NCBI GenBank assembly: GCA_026415495.1
Contig: JAOAGZ010000019.1
Span: 1-37,862, forward strand
Length of the DNA: 37,862 nucleotides
Reading direction: 5' to 3'
From: Eximiradius proteiniborus
GTDB taxonomy: Bacteria; Bacteroidota; Ignavibacteria; Kapaibacteriales; UBA2268
Both the position numbers and the translations under genes were made by a program. The notes under the pieces were generated by a model. It searched no databases. It was not told the DNA's origin and worked only from the letters and a program-made list of their open reading frames with translations. Shown here in pieces: positions 16,663 through 24,841 of the stretch. Every line of letters begins with the position of its first letter. Within the stretch, counting starts at the first letter, position 1.

Positions 16663-17088
16663 TTATTTAGCTTCTTCGGCTTTTTCTAAAATAAAGAAAT
16701 TAATACCTGAAACTTGTTTAGCCATACCGTAGAGAGCAATTTTTTTGCCTACGAGAGGAATAATTTTTTCTACAGCATAGGTATTGTCATTTTTGTCGAT
16801 GACAACATAGTAAGTTTCAGCAGATTTGAAAAGCAGGAAAGCACCATCTTTAAACATTTTAGTAGCAGCTTGCACATCAGCAAGAGGAGTATTGTTGCCT
16901 TGAGCAGCTAAATCGAGGTTGATAAGTTCGCCAGTCAAGGGTGTTTGAGTAAAGTCGTTAGGGTCTTGAGTCTGCTTGAGAGCTTCTTCCATAGTAGGAG
17001 TTTTTTCTAATTGTTCAGGTTTAGGTTGTTCTTTGCAAGCAGAAACAACGACCATTAAAACAGCAAGAAACAATAATACTTTTTTCAT
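16663..17088 (-). CDS. Small lipoprotein, related to the adjacent 153-residue exported protein
   Basis: The 141-residue protein has a lipoprotein signal peptide with lipobox VVVSAC and modified Cys18. A short linker follows, then a globular domain (about 50-141) that I do not recognise. The domain matches the product of the neighbouring 17103-17564 gene in layout: TGELINL against TGQVISL; LLFKSAETYYVV against LALKSADQIYLVY; then a Gly-Lys turn and a final hydrophobic strand before a Lys. The two look like diverged tandem duplicates. The cell location is the periplasm or outer membrane. The start lies 14 bases after the upstream stop, with GAGTAG as a weak ribosome site. The operon is probably 18491-16663, ending at the terminator at 16621-16650. 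Confidence 0.75.
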   Translation of the reverse strand: MKKVLLFLAVLMVVVSACKEQPKPEQLEKTPTMEEALKQTQDPNDFTQTPLTGELINLDLAAQGNNTPLADVQAATKMFKDGAFLLFKSAETYYVVIDKNDNTYAVEKIIPLVGKKIALYGMAKQVSGINFFILEKAEEAK

Positions 17089-17102
17089 TTATCTACTCCT
17101 CT

Positions 17103-17564
17103 TTATTCCACAGGTTGCATTTGTTTAGCAAAAATAACAGCGAAGCCATTGATATAGCGGACTTCGCCAGCAACGCCAAGATTTTTCACCCCAGCAAATT
17201 TTGCAAGACTGCGACCATCGAAAGCATTTTTAGCATTATAGACTAAATAAATCTGGTCGGCTGATTTAAGAGCAAGGGGCTGATTTTTTTTGATCATTTC
17301 ATCAGCTTCAGCTTTTGTAACGATGGGATCTGCACCCATAGCTAATTTTGTAAGGCTAATAACTTGTCCAGTAACATCAGCTTTAAACTGCTGAGTTTTT
17401 GCTGCCTTTTGAGGTTGAGCGACGGGCTTAGCAGCTTCCTGAGAAAGAGTTTTTTTAGTTGCTTCGGCAGGCTCTTGGGGAAGAGTCTTTTTGACAGCTT
17501 CCTGAGCATTCACAGCAACGAAAAGGAAAGCGAAAAGGCTTAACAAACCAAATATTTTTTTCAT
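17103..17564 (-). CDS. Small exported protein with repeated KKTL(P/S)QE linker
   Basis: The 153-residue protein begins with a signal peptide (MKKIFGLLSLFAFLFVAVNAQ) and no lipobox. Residues about 22-60 form an Ala/Lys/Gln-rich linker with a repeated unit (VKKTLPQEPAEA then TKKTLSQEAAKP). The C-terminal domain (about 62-150; ALKSADQIYLVYNAKNAFDG, VRYINGFAVIFAKQ) is similar to the domain of the neighbouring small lipoprotein. The function is unknown; a periplasmic binding or structural role is possible. It is the middle gene of a three-gene minus-strand run with 14- and 18-base gaps. The ATG at 17564 gives a complete signal peptide. Confidence 0.75.
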   Translation of the reverse strand: MKKIFGLLSLFAFLFVAVNAQEAVKKTLPQEPAEATKKTLSQEAAKPVAQPQKAAKTQQFKADVTGQVISLTKLAMGADPIVTKAEADEMIKKNQPLALKSADQIYLVYNAKNAFDGRSLAKFAGVKNLGVAGEVRYINGFAVIFAKQMQPVE

Positions 17565-17582
17565 AGTCGAACTCCATCAATA

Positions 17583-18491
17583 TTAGTTAGAAGTTTTAGC
17601 GTAAGGAACACCAGCAACTTTTTGATAAGAGATTTTCATCTTGATGTATCTGTCGTTGCCCGAACCTTGCAAGAAACCAGCACTGCCACGTTCAACCAGA
17701 ACTTTAGCATAATTATAACTTGTTTGACCTTGGCGAAGAATACGAACGACAAAAACGATCCCAGTATTTGAAGAGTCGTCAAGCTGCAAAAGATTTATTT
17801 TTTGTTCAGCAAATTCCAAAGTATTAAGAGATTTATTTTCAAAAACATTATCAAGAGTATTAGTCTTCCAATAAGTAGTAGCAATTTCAACTTTATCGGT
17901 TGGAGTTCCGGTTCCAATGCTAATTTGGCTTGCAGAGCCAAAGAACAAGGCACCAGATGTGCGATTGTCTAAACCAAGGTGCCACTTAGTTTTTTCAGTA
18001 GCTTTCAGATTTTCAGGTTTGTTGTTTGCACCATAAATAGTCAAACCAGAACCATTTTGAGATTCGTAAACATACATTCTGATGTCGTCTGTTTCGAAGC
18101 GAGTAGCTGGTGACCAAGTAACAGAAGTTGAGCCAGTACTTGTTTTGTTGTCAGAATTAACAGATTTCAAAGTAAAAGTATAAACAACTCCTTCCTGCAA
18201 ACCAGAAACTTTGTAGTTATCAGTTTTTCCAATTTTAATAGGCGTCATTGGGTTGCCACCAGTAACAGTAAGTTCATAACCAGCAAACCAGCTTGAATCG
18301 TGACTTGCAGATTTGTCCCATTTTAGCAGAACTTCAGTTGCACTAATCGAAGTAGCACGAAGATTAGTCGGAGCAGCAGGAATAGGCTTATCAGAAGAAA
18401 CAGGATCTTCTGTATCTTCCTCACAAGCAGTAAAAATAAGAGTGCTGAGCGATAAAAACGCAAGCAAACTAAACAATCTTAACAATTTCAT
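17583..18491 (-). CDS. FN3-domain lipoprotein
   Basis: The 302-residue protein has a lipoprotein signal with lipobox FTAC at Cys23. Acidic residues follow at once (CEEDTED), a pattern linked in Bacteroidota to export of lipoproteins to the cell surface. Residues about 38-130 are a fibronectin type III domain (PAAPTNLRATSISATEVLLKW, YELTVTGG, YTFTLKSVN). The remaining 170 residues are beta-rich with no known motif (WHLGLDNRTSGALFFG, GIVFVVRIL). I infer a surface-exposed binding or structural protein. GAGG lies just before the ATG. It is the first gene of the minus-strand run that includes the two small related exported proteins, with which it may act. Confidence 0.75.
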   Translation of the reverse strand: MKLLRLFSLLAFLSLSTLIFTACEEDTEDPVSSDKPIPAAPTNLRATSISATEVLLKWDKSASHDSSWFAGYELTVTGGNPMTPIKIGKTDNYKVSGLQEGVVYTFTLKSVNSDNKTSTGSTSVTWSPATRFETDDIRMYVYESQNGSGLTIYGANNKPENLKATEKTKWHLGLDNRTSGALFFGSASQISIGTGTPTDKVEIATTYWKTNTLDNVFENKSLNTLEFAEQKINLLQLDDSSNTGIVFVVRILRQGQTSYNYAKVLVERGSAGFLQGSGNDRYIKMKISYQKVAGVPYAKTSN

Positions 18492-18588
18492 AAAAACCTC
18501 AAAAATGTTGAAAAATTAACAAATGATGATTAACGTCATATCTATCGCAACTATTAACGAAATTAACTTTTTTTAAGTGTAATTTATT

Positions 18589-19998
18589 ATGAATAACGAA
18601 ACTTTTTTTGAACTGTTACAGCGAATTGCGAAATGGATAATCAGATATTACGATAATATCGAGAGCTATCCGGTGAAATCGCAAGTCGAGCCTAAAGAGA
18701 TTTACAACAAGGTTGCAAAGCTCGATAACCAAACACCTGCAAGTATTGATGAAATAATGTCTGATTTTGAAAAAATAATATTGCCAGGAATAACGCATTG
18801 GCAAAGCCCTAATTTTTTTGCATATTTTCCGGCAAACACCTCTCCCCCATCGATTCTTGCCGAAATGCTAACATCAGCAATTGCCGCGCAATGTATGGTT
18901 TGGGAAACTTCACCGGCAGCTGCGGAATTGGAGGAATTCACGCTAAATTTGTTGCGTCAGTATATTGGATTGCCGGAAAGCTTTAGTGGAGTAATTCAAG
19001 ACACTGCTTCGACAGCAACGCTTGTTGCATTAATAGTAGCAAGAGAGAAAAAATCTTCTTTTTCAATTAATGAAAACGGGTTCGATGGAAAAAACTACAG
19101 AGTATATTGCTCGGAGGAAGCCCATTCATCTATTGAAAAAGCAGCAAAAATTGCAGGATTTGGAAGAAAAAATGTAGTTAAAATTGCAACAGATGAAAAT
19201 TTTTCGATGCAGGCTGAATTACTTGAAAAATCTATCATTGAGGACATTGAAAAAGGATATATTCCGTGTGCAGTTGTGTCGGCATTTGGGACAACGGGTT
19301 CGACAGCGATAGACCCAATAAACGAGATTGCAGAAATAGCCTTAAAATATGATTTATTTCATCACGTGGATGCAGCATTGGCTGGCTCGTCGTTGATTTT
19401 GCCTGAAATGAGGTATATTGCCGAAAGCATCGAAAGAGCTGACTCAATTGTATTTAACCCGCATAAGTGGCTGCTGACAAACTTTGATTGTTCAGCACAT
19501 TTTGTAAAAGATAAGGAAACACTTATCAGAACTTTTTCTATAACACCTGAATATTTAAAAACATCAGTAGATGAACAAGTAAATAATTACCGGGACTGGG
19601 GAATACAGCTTGGAAGGCGTTTCCGTGCATTAAAACTGTGGTTTGTTTTGAGATATTATGGATTGGAGGGATTGCAGAATTTTATTCGGGAACATATATC
19701 GTTTGCAAAATATTTTGCAGAAAGTATTATTGCAGAAGGTGATTTTGAATTGCTTGCTCCTGTTAATTTCAATACCGTGTGTTTCAGATATATTGGATAC
19801 AGTGAAAAGACGAAAATTGATGAGGTTAATGAAAAATTGCTGAAAACACTGAACGATAGTGGCAAAATATATATAACACACACAAAACTAAATGGAAAAT
19901 ATACAATTCGATTTGTAGTTGGGCAAACAAATACAAAAAAGCGGCACGTAGATGCCGCTTTGGAGCTAATTAAACAAACTGCGAGGAATTTAGTTTAG
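18589..19998 (+). CDS. Group II PLP-dependent decarboxylase (aromatic-L-amino-acid decarboxylase-like)
   Basis: The 469-residue protein matches the group II decarboxylase family (plant and animal aromatic amino acid decarboxylases, about 480 residues) along its length. Motifs are THWQSPNFFAYFPAN near the N-terminus, YCSEEAHSS with the PLP-stacking His179, SAFGTTGSTAIDPI, HHVDAALAGSSLI and the PLP lysine Lys293 in FNPHKWLLTNFDCS. The enzyme would remove CO2 from an amino acid such as tryptophan, tyrosine, phenylalanine or DOPA to give an amine; the substrate is not decided by sequence. It stands alone on the plus strand. Its last 9 bases overlap the convergent zinc-ribbon gene, and codons for KRHVDAA form that gene's terminator. 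Group II decarboxylases are patchily distributed in bacteria, so transfer is possible. Confidence 0.88.
   Translation: MNNETFFELLQRIAKWIIRYYDNIESYPVKSQVEPKEIYNKVAKLDNQTPASIDEIMSDFEKIILPGITHWQSPNFFAYFPANTSPPSILAEMLTSAIAAQCMVWETSPAAAELEEFTLNLLRQYIGLPESFSGVIQDTASTATLVALIVAREKKSSFSINENGFDGKNYRVYCSEEAHSSIEKAAKIAGFGRKNVVKIATDENFSMQAELLEKSIIEDIEKGYIPCAVVSAFGTTGSTAIDPINEIAEIALKYDLFHHVDAALAGSSLILPEMRYIAESIERADSIVFNPHKWLLTNFDCSAHFVKDKETLIRTFSITPEYLKTSVDEQVNNYRDWGIQLGRRFRALKLWFVLRYYGLEGLQNFIREHISFAKYFAESIIAEGDFELLAPVNFNTVCFRYIGYSEKTKIDEVNEKLLKTLNDSGKIYITHTKLNGKYTIRFVVGQTNTKKRHVDAALELIKQTARNLV
19935..19960 (-). terminator. Terminator of the FmdB-type gene, embedded in the decarboxylase coding sequence
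   Basis: An 8-bp stem (AAGCGGCA at 19939-19946 with TGCCGCTT at 19953-19960) and a 6-base loop are followed on the minus strand by a T6 tract (complement of 19935-19940). It lies 30 bases past the stop of the zinc-ribbon gene at 19990 and inside the last 60 bases of the convergent decarboxylase gene. Confidence 0.82.
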
Positions 19999-20211
19999 GC
20001 TGCAAGAACCACCACAACAACCACCAAAATCGCAAGAAGAAGACATTTCGGATGAACTGCCTTGCGAAAGAAAACCTGTGGTAGACATTACTTTTCTGTA
20101 AGCAGTGGAATTGCAGTTTGGGCATACGATAGCACGTTCATCTTCGCGAACTTTGTGGAAAATTTCGTATTTTGCACCACATTGTTCACATTTGTAAGTG
20201 TAAATCGGCAT
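19990..20211 (-). CDS. FmdB family zinc-ribbon protein
   Basis: The 73-residue protein starts with the family motif MPIYTYKCEQCG and has two Zn-binding CxxC pairs (Cys8/Cys11 and Cys30/Cys33), giving one zinc ribbon. The C-terminus is Ser/Gly/Cys-rich (SSCDFGGCCGGSCSLN), as often seen in FmdB-type proteins. The family is named after a putative regulator of formamidase/acetamidase genes in Methylophilus; the true role in most bacteria is unknown. The length is normal. Its last 9 bases overlap the convergent decarboxylase, and its terminator is inside that gene. It has no operon partner. Confidence 0.88.
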   Translation of the reverse strand: MPIYTYKCEQCGAKYEIFHKVREDERAIVCPNCNSTAYRKVMSTTGFLSQGSSSEMSSSCDFGGCCGGSCSLN

Positions 20212-20334
20212 TATACTACATAAATTTGTTTTACATTACTCTACATTCATATAGACGAGAGATTAACTTTTATATTATGAATTATTTTTTTCTTTTTAAA
20301 TTGCAGTTTTGTTTAATTATTCACTGATATTAAG

Positions 20335-22632
20335 ATGAAAACAAAGCAAACTGAGAAAAATAAGGCTATTGAAGTCAAGTCAGGTTTCTACTGGTATATA
20401 GCAATTGGGGTATTTCTTTTAACGACAGCGATTTTCTTTTGGGAGCATTTGTTTGGAAGTGCATATTTGTGGGAAGACTTTGCCGAGTATATATATCCTG
20501 TTCAGACATTTGCAGCAAGGGAGTTTGCACAGGGAAGAATACCGCTTTGGAATCCTTTTGCATTTGCAGGAATGCCATTTTTGGCAGATTTGCAGGTCGG
20601 ATTCTTCTATCCATTGAATAGAATATTAACGTTATTTGTCGGAGCGGAAGGAACCTTGCCAGCAAAAATGCTTGAATTATCATTGATAATTCATTTTTTT
20701 ATTGCCCAGATTTCGATGTTTGCATTGATGAAAAACTTAAAAGTAAGTTTATGGGGAGCAATTTTCTCGGCAATAACTTATTCATTTTCATTTTTGCTTG
20801 TGTGCCACGCGATACATCCAATGATTGTAATGCATTTAGCCTGGTTTCCATTAATATTTATGTATTACCATAAAGCAAATTCACAAAGTTCAATTGTATC
20901 GGCAGTAATTTCCGGGCTATTGCTGGGAATGGTAATGCTATCCGGCCATCCTCAAATGACACTATTTATTTCACTTTTCCTGGGAGTGTATTTCATATGG
21001 AATTTGATTGCCGATATTATTAAAAAAACAATTACTTCGAATTCTATCATAAAATATATAGTTGCGTCATTATTGCCATTTATGATAGCGGCTGGAATAT
21101 TTCAAATTCAATATTTGCCATCAAGCGAGTTAGCAGAGAACTCACGTAGGCAAGAAATGTCATTTGAGGCAGCTTCGGAAGGTTCGCTCGAATTACCGCA
21201 GATTATTACATCAGTTGTTCCTAAATTTTTCGGTTATTATGATGCAAGTGCAAATCCCAAAGTTCCATTTCAGTTGAAAAAGAATACAAGTGAAGGCAAA
21301 GTTATCACTTTACCATATTATTATTACTGGGAAACTGCTTATTACTTTGGGGTTGGAACTTTAATACTTGGGTTTGTCGGAATAATTGGATTGATGAAAA
21401 CCAACAGAATGGTAGCTTTTTTAGCTACTTTTTCGCTGTTTGCATTGATATTTGCGATGGGAAGCAATGGATTTTTGTATTATTTGTTTCATAAATTACC
21501 GTTTTTCTCCCAGTTCAGAATGCCAGCAAGAATGGCATTTGCGATTGCGTTTGGCTTTTCGTTAATTGCGGGATTGGCAATTGATAAACTGCGCGATTTC
21601 AACTTCAAGCAAATTATGTTAGCAACAGCATTTCCTCTGCTTATTGCGCTACTGACAGCAACCGGGATTTTGCAGTCATTTTTTAGTTTTGAAGAAAGTT
21701 CAGTTTCGATAATTCAGAATTACGGAGCAACTGCATTATTTTTTGTTGTTTCAACATTCATAATTATATATTTAGCAAGCAAGAAGAGATTATCAATATC
21801 GATTGCTGCAATAATTTTGGCTTTGCTTGCATTTATTGATTTATATGTAGCTGGAGCTGATTTTAATCGTTCAAAGGAAGATTATTCGAAGCAATATCAA
21901 CTTCCAGAACAAACCCTGAAAGCGTTCAAGTCAAATTATCCAGACAATATTTTCAGAGTAAATTCAAGGATTTACAATCCACCTTTTATGGCAATGAAAC
22001 GTAATCAAGGGATGATTTCGGGGATTGAACTGCTTGAAGGATACAATCCGTTAGTATTGGAACGGAATGTGCCTCCACTGAACCGGAACGAAATTCACAA
22101 ATTATTCAATGTAAGATACGAAATAGCGATTGACACAATGAGGATGTCGCCATATTTTGCTGAACGAGCAGACCGTATGCCGAGAGCGTGGCTTGTTGGT
22201 TCTGCAAGAGTAGTCGAAAGTGAAAAAGTAGCTGACTTTATGAAAAACGAAGTGATAGATTACTCTAAAATTGCAGTAATAGAAAAGCAACCGAGTGTTA
22301 ATTTACCAAACGAGATTGACACAAATTTTGCAGGAGTTGCAAAAATTACTCATTATTCCCCAAATTCGATAGTAGTCGAAACAAGTTGTGATAAGCCAAG
22401 CTTGCTCTGTTTGAGTGAAATATATTACCCATCGTGGATATCTAAAGTGGACGGAAGAGAATCTGAAATAATTCGTGCCAATTATTGTTTGAGAAGCATA
22501 GCACTACCAGCAGGTAAACACACTGTAGAGCTTATAGCACATTCCGATAAATTAGTAAGTGGAATGTGGATAACATTATTAACACTTGCTTTCTCAGTAG
22601 TATTAATTATTGTGTTTAGAAAGAAAGAATAA
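20335..22632 (+). CDS. YfhO family multi-span membrane protein
   Basis: The 765-residue protein has about 12 predicted hydrophobic segments. The first follows a polar N-terminus (FYWYIAIGVFLLTTAIFFW). The family region is clear: AYLWEDFAEYIYPVQTFAAREF, GRIPLWNPFAFAGMPFLADLQ and FFYPLNRIL near the N-terminus, and PAGKHTVELIAHS before a last membrane helix. YfhO proteins are GT-C-like membrane proteins linked in Bacillus to glycosylation of lipoteichoic acid. In Gram-negatives they are thought to act on envelope glycans, with unknown substrate. The large soluble part lies at about residues 510-735. The upstream 122-base spacer contains an exact TAAATTTG at 20221-20228, but without a matching -33 box. 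The antiporter follows after 83 bases. Confidence 0.85.
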   Translation: MKTKQTEKNKAIEVKSGFYWYIAIGVFLLTTAIFFWEHLFGSAYLWEDFAEYIYPVQTFAAREFAQGRIPLWNPFAFAGMPFLADLQVGFFYPLNRILTLFVGAEGTLPAKMLELSLIIHFFIAQISMFALMKNLKVSLWGAIFSAITYSFSFLLVCHAIHPMIVMHLAWFPLIFMYYHKANSQSSIVSAVISGLLLGMVMLSGHPQMTLFISLFLGVYFIWNLIADIIKKTITSNSIIKYIVASLLPFMIAAGIFQIQYLPSSELAENSRRQEMSFEAASEGSLELPQIITSVVPKFFGYYDASANPKVPFQLKKNTSEGKVITLPYYYYWETAYYFGVGTLILGFVGIIGLMKTNRMVAFLATFSLFALIFAMGSNGFLYYLFHKLPFFSQFRMPARMAFAIAFGFSLIAGLAIDKLRDFNFKQIMLATAFPLLIALLTATGILQSFFSFEESSVSIIQNYGATALFFVVSTFIIIYLASKKRLSISIAAIILALLAFIDLYVAGADFNRSKEDYSKQYQLPEQTLKAFKSNYPDNIFRVNSRIYNPPFMAMKRNQGMISGIELLEGYNPLVLERNVPPLNRNEIHKLFNVRYEIAIDTMRMSPYFAERADRMPRAWLVGSARVVESEKVADFMKNEVIDYSKIAVIEKQPSVNLPNEIDTNFAGVAKITHYSPNSIVVETSCDKPSLLCLSEIYYPSWISKVDGRESEIIRANYCLRSIALPAGKHTVELIAHSDKLVSGMWITLLTLAFSVVLIIVFRKKE

Positions 22633-22715
22633 TTTGACTGAATAAAAATTTGAATTATTTAATTTTTTTTCATTATTTTAATTTAGTGAAATTGTTTTAC
22701 TAAATTCAATTACTA

Positions 22716-24839
22716 ATGGAAATATTTCAACACATTTTTCCTATCAAAAATCCAGTAGCAGAGTTCGCCATACTTATGCTAATTGTGTTGATATTTCCTG
22801 TATTATTCAAAAAGTTAAAAATTCCGAGTATTGTGGGATTGATCATCGCTGGAATGATTGTCGGACCACACAGTTTAAACATTTTAGACAGAGACGACAG
22901 CATTATAATGTTGGGTTCGATTGGGCTACTGTACATAATGTTTTTAGCAGGGCTTGAACTTGATTTAAAGCAAATCAAAACAAACAAAAGATACAGTGTG
23001 CTATTTGGGATAGCAACATTTACTATTCCGCTTGTGCTTGGTTATTTGCTGTCGCATTTTGTGCTTGGATATAGCGAAATAGCATCATTAATTATTGCGT
23101 TGATGTTTTCGACACATACGCTTGTAGCATATCCAATTGCATTGCGTTTGGGGCTAACTCAAACGAGAAGCACAACAACTGTTGTAGGTGGAACAATTAT
23201 TACCGACACGGCGGTGCTTATGGCTTTTGGCGTGATAATGAATTACTATCACGGGTCATTAACATTTTGGTTTTGGGTAAAATTTATTGTTTTGTTAGCA
23301 TTGGTATCTATTTTTATCTTATTTATAATACCTAAGATAGCTCTTTGGTTTTTTAAGAACATTGAAGAAGAGAATTACTCGCAGTTTATTTTTGTGATAG
23401 CAATGTTTGTAATGTCGAGTATGTTGATGGAAGTAGCCGGAATAGAGGCAATAGTTGGGGCGTTTTTGGCAGGCTTGGCATTCAGTAAGCTAATACCACA
23501 TAATTCAGCATTAATGCAAAGGATACATCTTGTAGGAAGTGGATTGTTTATTCCTTTTTTTTTAATTAATGTAGGGATGATAGTTGATATAAAAGTGCTT
23601 GCAACGGGTTATTTTTCTTTAATCGTTGCAGGAACATTGACAATTATGGCTCTACTGAGCAAATATTTAGCGGCACATTCAACACAGTTACTATTCAAAT
23701 TTAGCAAAAATGAAGCAGATTTTATCTTTGGACTAAGTGCTTCGCACGCTGCTGCAACTATCGCGGTAATAATGATAGCTTACAAAGCCGGAATTTTAGA
23801 TGAAAATGTGTTGAATGGAACAATACTTTTGATATTAGTTACTTGTCTTTTTGCATCATTTGTAACAGAGCGAGCAGGAAGAAAACTTGCCATTGAAGAG
23901 CAAGAGAAAAAAGATGTAACAATAAATGAACCGATGAGAATATTAGTCCCGTGTTCAAACCCGAATAGTATAGATAAATTGCTTGATTTAGCAATTGCGT
24001 GCCGTGGCGAAAACGAGGACGAGCAACCAATTTTTCCACTATCGGTAATTATTGAGGACGATACAACGGAAAAAAGAATACTTCAAAGCACAAAAGCAAT
24101 TCAAACTTATGTGAAATTGGTATATCCTGGTAAAAAATCTATCACACCAACGACAAGGCTCGATACAAACGTTACGAATGGAATTATTCGCGCAATGAAA
24201 GAAATGATGATAAATTTAACAATACTTGGGTGGACCGGGAAATCGAAAGCATCGGAGTTCTTTTTTGGCAGAAAAACAGATAATGTAATTGAGGCAACTA
24301 ATCAAACTATAATGGTTGCAAAGTTGAATCAACTAATAAATTTGACAAATAAAATTTATGTGTTTGTTGGTGAAAATGCTCAATATGAAGTTGGTTTCAA
24401 AAGATGGCTTGAAATACTAAACAATATTAGCAAGTACTCATCTGCACAAATCTATTTTATCTGTTTGCAATCAACAAAGCTAAGTATTATTCAACAATGC
24501 AAAACAAGCGGAATTCTTGGCAATGCTATGTTTGAATTAGTTAGTTCTATAGATGAATTCAGAAGTTTTGCTGATAAGTTTACTGAAAACGATATTATAA
24601 TATTTGTGAAAGCACGTTCAAAGAGCATTTCATTTTCATTAGATTTTATCCGCATTATTGATGAAATAACAGAAGAGATGCCCAAAAGTAATTACATTAT
24701 GCTTTATCCAGAAACAAATCCAATAATTGAAATTGAAGAAATACCGCACGTAGATGTATTAGATTCTTCTTTCATCGAAAAAAATATTTCATTAATCCAG
24801 AAATTGAAAACAAAATTTTTCAAGACAAAGACAAATTAA
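22716..24839 (+). CDS. CPA2-family cation:proton antiporter with C-terminal soluble domain
   Basis: The 707-residue protein has a membrane domain of about 12 helices (residues about 12-390) typical of monovalent cation:proton antiporter-2 proteins (KefB/NapA type): PSIVGLIIAGMIVGPHSLNIL, LLYIMFLAGLELDLKQIK, and a conserved acidic residue, Asp164, in ITDTAVLMAFG. Residues about 400-707 form a soluble region with two universal-stress-protein-like halves (RILVPCSNPNSIDKLLDLAI, then NKIYVFVGENAQYEVGFKRW). The protein would exchange Na+ or K+ for H+ across the inner membrane, and the soluble domain probably regulates it. The ion cannot be decided. The stop is only 2 bases from the stop of the convergent fusion gene, and no terminator was seen between them. 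Confidence 0.88.
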   Translation: MEIFQHIFPIKNPVAEFAILMLIVLIFPVLFKKLKIPSIVGLIIAGMIVGPHSLNILDRDDSIIMLGSIGLLYIMFLAGLELDLKQIKTNKRYSVLFGIATFTIPLVLGYLLSHFVLGYSEIASLIIALMFSTHTLVAYPIALRLGLTQTRSTTTVVGGTIITDTAVLMAFGVIMNYYHGSLTFWFWVKFIVLLALVSIFILFIIPKIALWFFKNIEEENYSQFIFVIAMFVMSSMLMEVAGIEAIVGAFLAGLAFSKLIPHNSALMQRIHLVGSGLFIPFFLINVGMIVDIKVLATGYFSLIVAGTLTIMALLSKYLAAHSTQLLFKFSKNEADFIFGLSASHAAATIAVIMIAYKAGILDENVLNGTILLILVTCLFASFVTERAGRKLAIEEQEKKDVTINEPMRILVPCSNPNSIDKLLDLAIACRGENEDEQPIFPLSVIIEDDTTEKRILQSTKAIQTYVKLVYPGKKSITPTTRLDTNVTNGIIRAMKEMMINLTILGWTGKSKASEFFFGRKTDNVIEATNQTIMVAKLNQLINLTNKIYVFVGENAQYEVGFKRWLEILNNISKYSSAQIYFICLQSTKLSIIQQCKTSGILGNAMFELVSSIDEFRSFADKFTENDIIIFVKARSKSISFSLDFIRIIDEITEEMPKSNYIMLYPETNPIIEIEEIPHVDVLDSSFIEKNISLIQKLKTKFFKTKTN

Positions 24840-24841
24840 TA

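Noticed and set aside
17440-17510. The repeated KKTL(P/S)QE coding units as a mobile or CRISPR-like repeat
   Set aside because: There are only two imperfect units, in frame within a protein linker.
20221-20228. An exact TAnnTTTG octamer as the YfhO gene promoter
   Set aside because: It is over 100 bases from the start with no -33 box; such octamers are expected by chance in AT-rich spacers.
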